From: Nisaea denitrificans DSM 18348
GTDB lineage: Bacteria; Pseudomonadota; Alphaproteobacteria; Thalassobaculales; Thalassobaculaceae
Length of the DNA: 64,000 nt
Assembly (NCBI RefSeq): GCF_000426505.1
Contig: NZ_AUFM01000015.1
Span: 434,001-498,000 of the forward strand
Direction: 5' to 3'
Shown: one piece after another, positions 60,473 through 64,000 of the stretch
How positions within the stretch are numbered: position 1 is the first letter of the stretch
Layout: each line of letters opens with the position of its first letter
The notes under the pieces: generated by a model
The model's input: only the letters and a program-made list of their open reading frames with translations
Database searches by the model: none
Told to the model about the DNA's origin: nothing
Translations under genes and position numbers: made by a program

Positions 60473-60805
60473 ATGGCAGGACTATCCCTTGAGATCATGG
60501 AGCGGAAAGCATCCGGTGTTGCGGATTTTCTGATGGCCGCCGCGAACAAGAACCGGCTCATGGTGCTGTGCCACCTCGCGGATGCCGGCGAGCTTACCGT
60601 CAATGATCTTGCGGCCCGGCTGGACCTCTCGCAGCCCGCTCTCTCGCAGCATCTGGCGCGCATGGCGGAGGAGAAACTGGTCGCGGCTCGCGCCGAAGGG
60701 CGCAGCCGGTATTACGCCCTGACACCGGGGCCGGTCAGCGATCTGCTTGCCGTTTTGCAGAAACATTTCTGTCCGCCCGAAGAAGCGGACATTGCAGCCG
60801 AATAA
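60473..60805 (+). CDS. bigR: ArsR-family sulfide/persulfide-responsive repressor
   Basis: A 110-residue winged-helix protein: NKNRLMVLCHLADAGELTVN, then LDLSQPALSQHLARMAEEKLV and EGRSRYYALTPG. Cys33 and Cys100 (in MVLCHL and KHFCPPE), 67 residues apart, correspond to the cysteine pair that BigR/SqrR regulators oxidise to a di- or polysulfide to release DNA. AGGA lies eight bases ahead of ATG 60473. It likely represses blh, itself and the following rhodanese gene. Confidence 0.9.
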   Translation: MAGLSLEIMERKASGVADFLMAAANKNRLMVLCHLADAGELTVNDLAARLDLSQPALSQHLARMAEEKLVAARAEGRSRYYALTPGPVSDLLAVLQKHFCPPEEADIAAE

Positions 60806-60830
60806 GGCCGGCTCGAGAAAGGAAAAGACC

Positions 60831-61373
60831 ATGGAGACAATTCATCAGCAGCTTCCGGGCATTGATGCCCAGAGCGCCGCGCCGCAGATCGAAGGCGGAA
60901 AGCTCGTCCTGATCGATATCCGAGAGCCGGACGAGCGGGCACGGGAATGGATCCCCGGATCGGTCGCCATTCCGCTCTCGGCATGGAAATCCGCAGATCT
61001 CACCCCCTATCTCGATAAAGGCGTCGTGCTGCATTGTCGTTCCGGCAACAGAACGATGATCAATGCCCCGCTTTTTGTAGAAGCCGGATTTGCCTCCGCC
61101 GCTTTCCTTGAAGGTGGCATCGAGGGTTGGAAGGATGCGGGCCTGCCAGTCACACGCAACAAGAAGGCGCCGCTGGAGATCATGCGCCAGGTGCAGATCA
61201 TCGCCGGGTCTTTCGCCTTCGCCGGTGGGCTCGCGGGCTATCTGGCCGATCCGATCTATGCCCTGATCCCGGCCTTTGTCGGTGCCGGCCTGCTGATGGC
61301 GGGTGTGACCGGCTGGTGCGGTATGGCGCGGATGCTGCGACACATGCCCTGGAACAAGCAGGCATCCGCCTGA
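60831..61373 (+). CDS. Rhodanese domain fused to a DUF2892 membrane domain
   Basis: A 180-residue protein. The first 105 residues are a rhodanese domain with active-site Cys in the loop HCRSGNRT (family form CxxGxR). Two hydrophobic helices follow (QIIAGSFAFAGGLAGYLA and LIPAFVGAGLLMAGVTGW, the DUF2892 or YgaP type) and the tail holds TGWCGMARML. It resembles YgaP, an inner-membrane sulfurtransferase, whose regulator YgaV is a BigR relative. It lies 25 bases after bigR and ends 3 bases from the TPR gene on the other strand. Confidence 0.9.
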   Translation: METIHQQLPGIDAQSAAPQIEGGKLVLIDIREPDERAREWIPGSVAIPLSAWKSADLTPYLDKGVVLHCRSGNRTMINAPLFVEAGFASAAFLEGGIEGWKDAGLPVTRNKKAPLEIMRQVQIIAGSFAFAGGLAGYLADPIYALIPAFVGAGLLMAGVTGWCGMARMLRHMPWNKQASA

Positions 61374-61376
61374 CGC

Positions 61377-62759
61377 TTATCCATGAAGGGCGATGGCCTG
61401 GGCTTCGGCCTCTGTCGCCCGTGTATGATCGCTGCGGCCGCGATGGGCCCGGGCGGCGAACCGCCAGTTCATCGGGCTTGTCGGCTTCAGCGCGGTGCGC
61501 TCTGAGGCCAGTGCGAGGGCAAGGTCGTTTCGCCCTCCCCTGAGGGCGGCTTCCAGCAAGGTCATGCCGATAATGTCGCGCTGGGCGTGGCTGCCGCCGA
61601 GATAGCGGGTGCGGTAACGGATCGGCAGCAGGATATCGACGGCCTCTCCATATTTCTCCTCGGCAAAGGCCTTCAGGGCCTTGCAGAAGGGCTGGCCGAC
61701 GGTCCGTGTCATCGCCGCGTTCGCGTCGTTGGCGGCGGTGGTATAGCGCTCATGTGCGTTCAGCACCTGCTCCGCCACCTCCCAGCGACCATCGGCGACA
61801 AAGGTCATCATCGCGTGCACATCATTGAAGGCATAAAGCGTGTCCGTCGCGCTCGGCTCCCACTTGTCAGCCAGCGTCTTCCAGCGATCGCCGACATCCA
61901 CACCAAGCAGCTCCAGCCGCCAGAGCAGCGCGGCCGCGTCCAGTTCCTCGTACCTGTCGCCGCTTGAATCGGTACTGCGCAGGCAGCGGTCATAGATGTC
62001 GAGCACCTGATCGTTCTGGGCAAGATCGAGATGGTAGAGCGAGAGATGCCACCAGAGATGATTGGCGAAGTTGCTGTAGGCCCAGTCCTGCTCGCGTGAT
62101 CGCATCCAGTTGATACCGCCGGATTGTCGGCCCTGACTCTCCATCACGTGACCGACCGCGTGAATGGCGTAGGCGTCCTTCGGGTTCATGGCCACGGCCC
62201 GCCGGCCGCACTCTTCGGCAATCGAGAAATCCCGATTTTCCTCAAGCCCGAAGGCATAGAGACCCAGCACATAGCCGTATCCGGGGACACTTTCATTCCA
62301 AGCATGGAGAATGCGGGCCACACGGTCCCGCTGATTGTCTGTGTCGCCGAGCAGCACGTCGGAGAGATGGGCGAGTTGCAGGGCCAGCAGGTCGCGCGGG
62401 AACTGCACCAGCAACGCGTCCCAGCGGTCGACGGCGCCGTGGAAATCGCCGTCGGCCCAGGCCCTGATGGCCTCGATATGCCGGCGTTCCCGTTCGTTGG
62501 CCCGGGGCGCCAGCGCTTCGGCGGTCTTCAGCGTGCTGACAAGCTCCGGATAGATCCGGGTTTCCATCGCCTGCGTCAGCAGCGCCGCCTTGAAGATCTG
62601 ACCCATGACGAAATCCGGCTCGGCATCAAGCACCTCGGTGATCTCGCCGAGCGGGTCCCCGGAATAGGTGAGGAACATTTCGTGAGCATTTTCCAATGCA
62701 GCGACGAGGGCGTTGTCGGTATTGGAGACGGCGAGGTCCCTGCAGTCCGTGGTGGTCAT
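61377..62759 (-). CDS. TTC38-type tetratricopeptide repeat protein
   Basis: A 460-residue helical-repeat protein of the TTC38 family found in bacteria and animals. Helix-turn-helix repeats run throughout, for example RRAVAMNPKDAYAIHAVGHVM and the conserved WWHLSLYHLDLAQNDQVLDIYD. It has no signal peptide or enzyme motif. The function of bacterial members is unknown. It converges with the rhodanese gene and stands next to an unusual AT-rich gap. Confidence 0.82.
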   Translation of the reverse strand: MTTTDCRDLAVSNTDNALVAALENAHEMFLTYSGDPLGEITEVLDAEPDFVMGQIFKAALLTQAMETRIYPELVSTLKTAEALAPRANERERRHIEAIRAWADGDFHGAVDRWDALLVQFPRDLLALQLAHLSDVLLGDTDNQRDRVARILHAWNESVPGYGYVLGLYAFGLEENRDFSIAEECGRRAVAMNPKDAYAIHAVGHVMESQGRQSGGINWMRSREQDWAYSNFANHLWWHLSLYHLDLAQNDQVLDIYDRCLRSTDSSGDRYEELDAAALLWRLELLGVDVGDRWKTLADKWEPSATDTLYAFNDVHAMMTFVADGRWEVAEQVLNAHERYTTAANDANAAMTRTVGQPFCKALKAFAEEKYGEAVDILLPIRYRTRYLGGSHAQRDIIGMTLLEAALRGGRNDLALALASERTALKPTSPMNWRFAARAHRGRSDHTRATEAEAQAIALHG

Positions 62760-63093
62760 GGCGGATCTCCGGCCGGTGATGTAGTCACTGTCGCATAGCT
62801 ACGCGCCTGGACGATCACGGACAATGCGAGAGCGCGTGATCGGATCGAGAGGGTTAATAAAAACAAGCTTTTAACGCCTATTTTTGAATGTATTTATTAA
62901 ATTAGTGTTGAAAATTTAAAATATATTTAAGAAAGTCTGATAGTTGTTTGTTTTATAATGATTTTTATTTTCCTTACAGTAAAAGCGACGAGATTTTTAA
63001 AGTTAATCCAATATATTAAGTAAGCTAAAAATATTTGCTTAAATCAGATGCTTATGAGTTAATTCTAACATTAAACTTTGGGCGCGGTTCCTG
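62760..63093. other. Strongly AT-rich intergenic region upstream of the penicillin-binding protein
   Basis: Of the 334 bases, those from about 62850 to 63080 are mostly A and T, unlike the GC-rich flanks. No open frame of note is present. It contains TTAA-N7-TTAA at 62916-62930, which matches the CtrA consensus, and a consensus -10 TATAAT at 62954-62959. In DNA this rich in AT both may arise by chance. It is the promoter region for the minus-strand TPR gene and for the PBP gene. Confidence 0.5.
62916..62930. promoter_or_regulatory. CtrA-like full site
   Basis: TTAA-AATATAT-TTAA fits the CtrA consensus TTAA-N7-TTAA. Only one exact site is seen, within strongly AT-rich DNA, so a chance match is quite possible. 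Confidence 0.3.
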
Positions 63094-64000
63094 ATGGCAC
63101 GGACTCCGACAAAAAAGCCTGCGGCGACAACGCGCCGCTCATCTTCCGGTGCGCGCAAGACCGCCGCAACGAAGGATAATGCGCGCAAATCGACGGCCAA
63201 GCAGGACACAAAAACCGCCGCCACCAGAAAGCCTGCGGGCAAGAAAACCGCCCGCAAACCAACAACATCCCGGCGCCGCAAATCGGCCGTGGTGCGCAAG
63301 CGCACGGGGGTCGTCGCGGGGCTTATCAAGTACGGTTTCGTCGCGGCGATATGGGCATTCGTGCTGGTTGGCGGCGTGCTCGCCTATCATGCCTATCAAT
63401 TGCCGAACATCACCGATCTCGACCGGTATGAGCGGGCGGGGGCGACCCGGCTGCTCGACCGCGATGGCGCCATGTTCGTCTCCTACGGGGCGCTGCATGG
63501 CCGGCCGGTCACCGCCGCCAATCTCGCGGCCCCATTGATCAACGCGCTGGTCGCGACGGAGGACCGGCGGTTCTTCTCTCATTTCGGTGTCGATCCAATT
63601 TCGATCCTGCGCGCGGCCGTCGTCAATCTGAAGGCGGGACGGACGGTGCAGGGCGGCAGCACTCTGACCCAGCAGCTCGCCAAGAACGTCTTTCTCAGCG
63701 CGGACCGGTCCTACTCCCGGAAGATCCAGGAACTGCTGCTGGCCTTTTGGCTGGAGCACCGCTTCAGCAAGCAGGAAATTCTCGCCATCTATCTCAACCG
63801 GGTCTATTTCGGCGCCGGTGCCTACGGAGTGGATGCAGCGGCCCGGAAGTACTTCCGCCGCCCGGTCGAGGATCTGACAGCATACCAATCGGCCCTGCTG
63901 GTCGGTTTGCTGAAGGCACCGTCACGCTACAATCCGGCGGTCGACCGGGAGCGCTCACAGGGTCGTACGCGGCAGGTTCTGCTGAACATGGCCGATGCGG
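63094..64000 (+). CDS. Class A penicillin-binding protein (PBP1-type), 5' part
   Basis: The gene runs off the right edge after 302 residues. The N-terminal cytoplasmic tail of about 72 residues is highly basic and Ala/Lys/Thr-rich, with PAATTRRSSSGARKT-like words. A single membrane helix follows (YGFVAAIWAFVLVGGVLAYH). The glycosyltransferase 51 domain then begins: ATEDRRFFSHFGVDP with catalytic Glu156, QGGSTLTQQLAKN, and ILAIYLNRVYFGAGAYGVDAA. The transpeptidase half is outside the window. It polymerises lipid II into glycan strands. Confidence 0.93.
   Translation, partial: MARTPTKKPAATTRRSSSGARKTAATKDNARKSTAKQDTKTAATRKPAGKKTARKPTTSRRRKSAVVRKRTGVVAGLIKYGFVAAIWAFVLVGGVLAYHAYQLPNITDLDRYERAGATRLLDRDGAMFVSYGALHGRPVTAANLAAPLINALVATEDRRFFSHFGVDPISILRAAVVNLKAGRTVQGGSTLTQQLAKNVFLSADRSYSRKIQELLLAFWLEHRFSKQEILAIYLNRVYFGAGAYGVDAAARKYFRRPVEDLTAYQSALLVGLLKAPSRYNPAVDRERSQGRTRQVLLNMADA

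Overview
The window is a stretch of a GC-rich alphaproteobacterial chromosome, most like the Rhodospirillales sensu lato (marine Nisaea/Thalassobaculum-type relatives fit, but genus is inference). The evidence is gene order and family content: divergent irr and fabA-fabB-fabI, a fused YlxR/L7Ae protein between nusA and infB, ornithine-lipid genes olsBA, a BigR-type sulfur regulator, the rpsT-dnaA-dnaN-recF-gyrB replication block, and a ubiE-ubiB-coaBC-dut block beside mutM. I see no phage, insertion sequence, CRISPR array, rRNA or tRNA gene. Almost everything is chromosomal core.

Layout. 1-12.8 kb: 3' part of mutS, a FOXRED1-like FAD oxidoreductase, glnD, murJ, trpS, a class III nucleotide cyclase, nfu, a Bax-like glucosaminidase and a polysaccharide deacetylase. 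12.9-24.7 kb: tsaB-rimI, olsB-olsA, then a tightly overlapped run miaB-phoH-ybeY-corC-lnt, an XRE regulator, metK and trmB. 24.7-35.2 kb: the transcription/translation operon rimP-nusA-ylxR-infB-rbfA-truB-rpsO, preceded by a promoter and a textbook terminator hairpin that looks like an attenuator, then pnp and ugpQ. 35.1-36.6 kb: a small accessory region with a ribbon-helix-helix protein and a divergent HTH-PAS regulator, separated by an AT-rich spacer carrying three copies of a TTCCCA-N6-TGGGAA palindrome. This is the best candidate for an undescribed regulatory circuit.

36.6-45.6 kb: fabI, fabB and fabA (minus strand) divergent from irr, an SH3 periplasmic protein, a 2-hydroxyacid dehydrogenase, a 59-residue single-pass membrane protein, moeB, cysK, dut and coaBC. 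45.8-46.5 kb: a two-gene DUF4160/DUF2442-HTH cassette with a palindrome over its putative -10, set inside the otherwise housekeeping dut-coaBC-ubiB-ubiE block. 46.6-58.8 kb: ubiB, ubiE, mutM, a small exported protein, an enoyl-CoA hydratase, rpsT, a 657-base gene-free AT-rich region, dnaA, dnaN, recF and gyrB. 58.8-64 kb: a SHOCT-like lipoprotein, a BigR-type sulfur module (MBL hydrolase, ArsR regulator, rhodanese) around a perfect palindromic operator, a TTC38-type TPR protein, a very AT-rich intergenic stretch and the 5' part of a class A penicillin-binding protein.

The genes mostly serve information processing (replication initiation, RNA maturation, ribosome assembly), envelope building (MurJ, Lnt, OlsBA, PBP1, fatty acid synthesis) and cofactor/ubiquinone synthesis. 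Start sites were chosen by eye from Shine-Dalgarno spacing and family N-termini. All family assignments come from motif recognition and memory, not from database searches.
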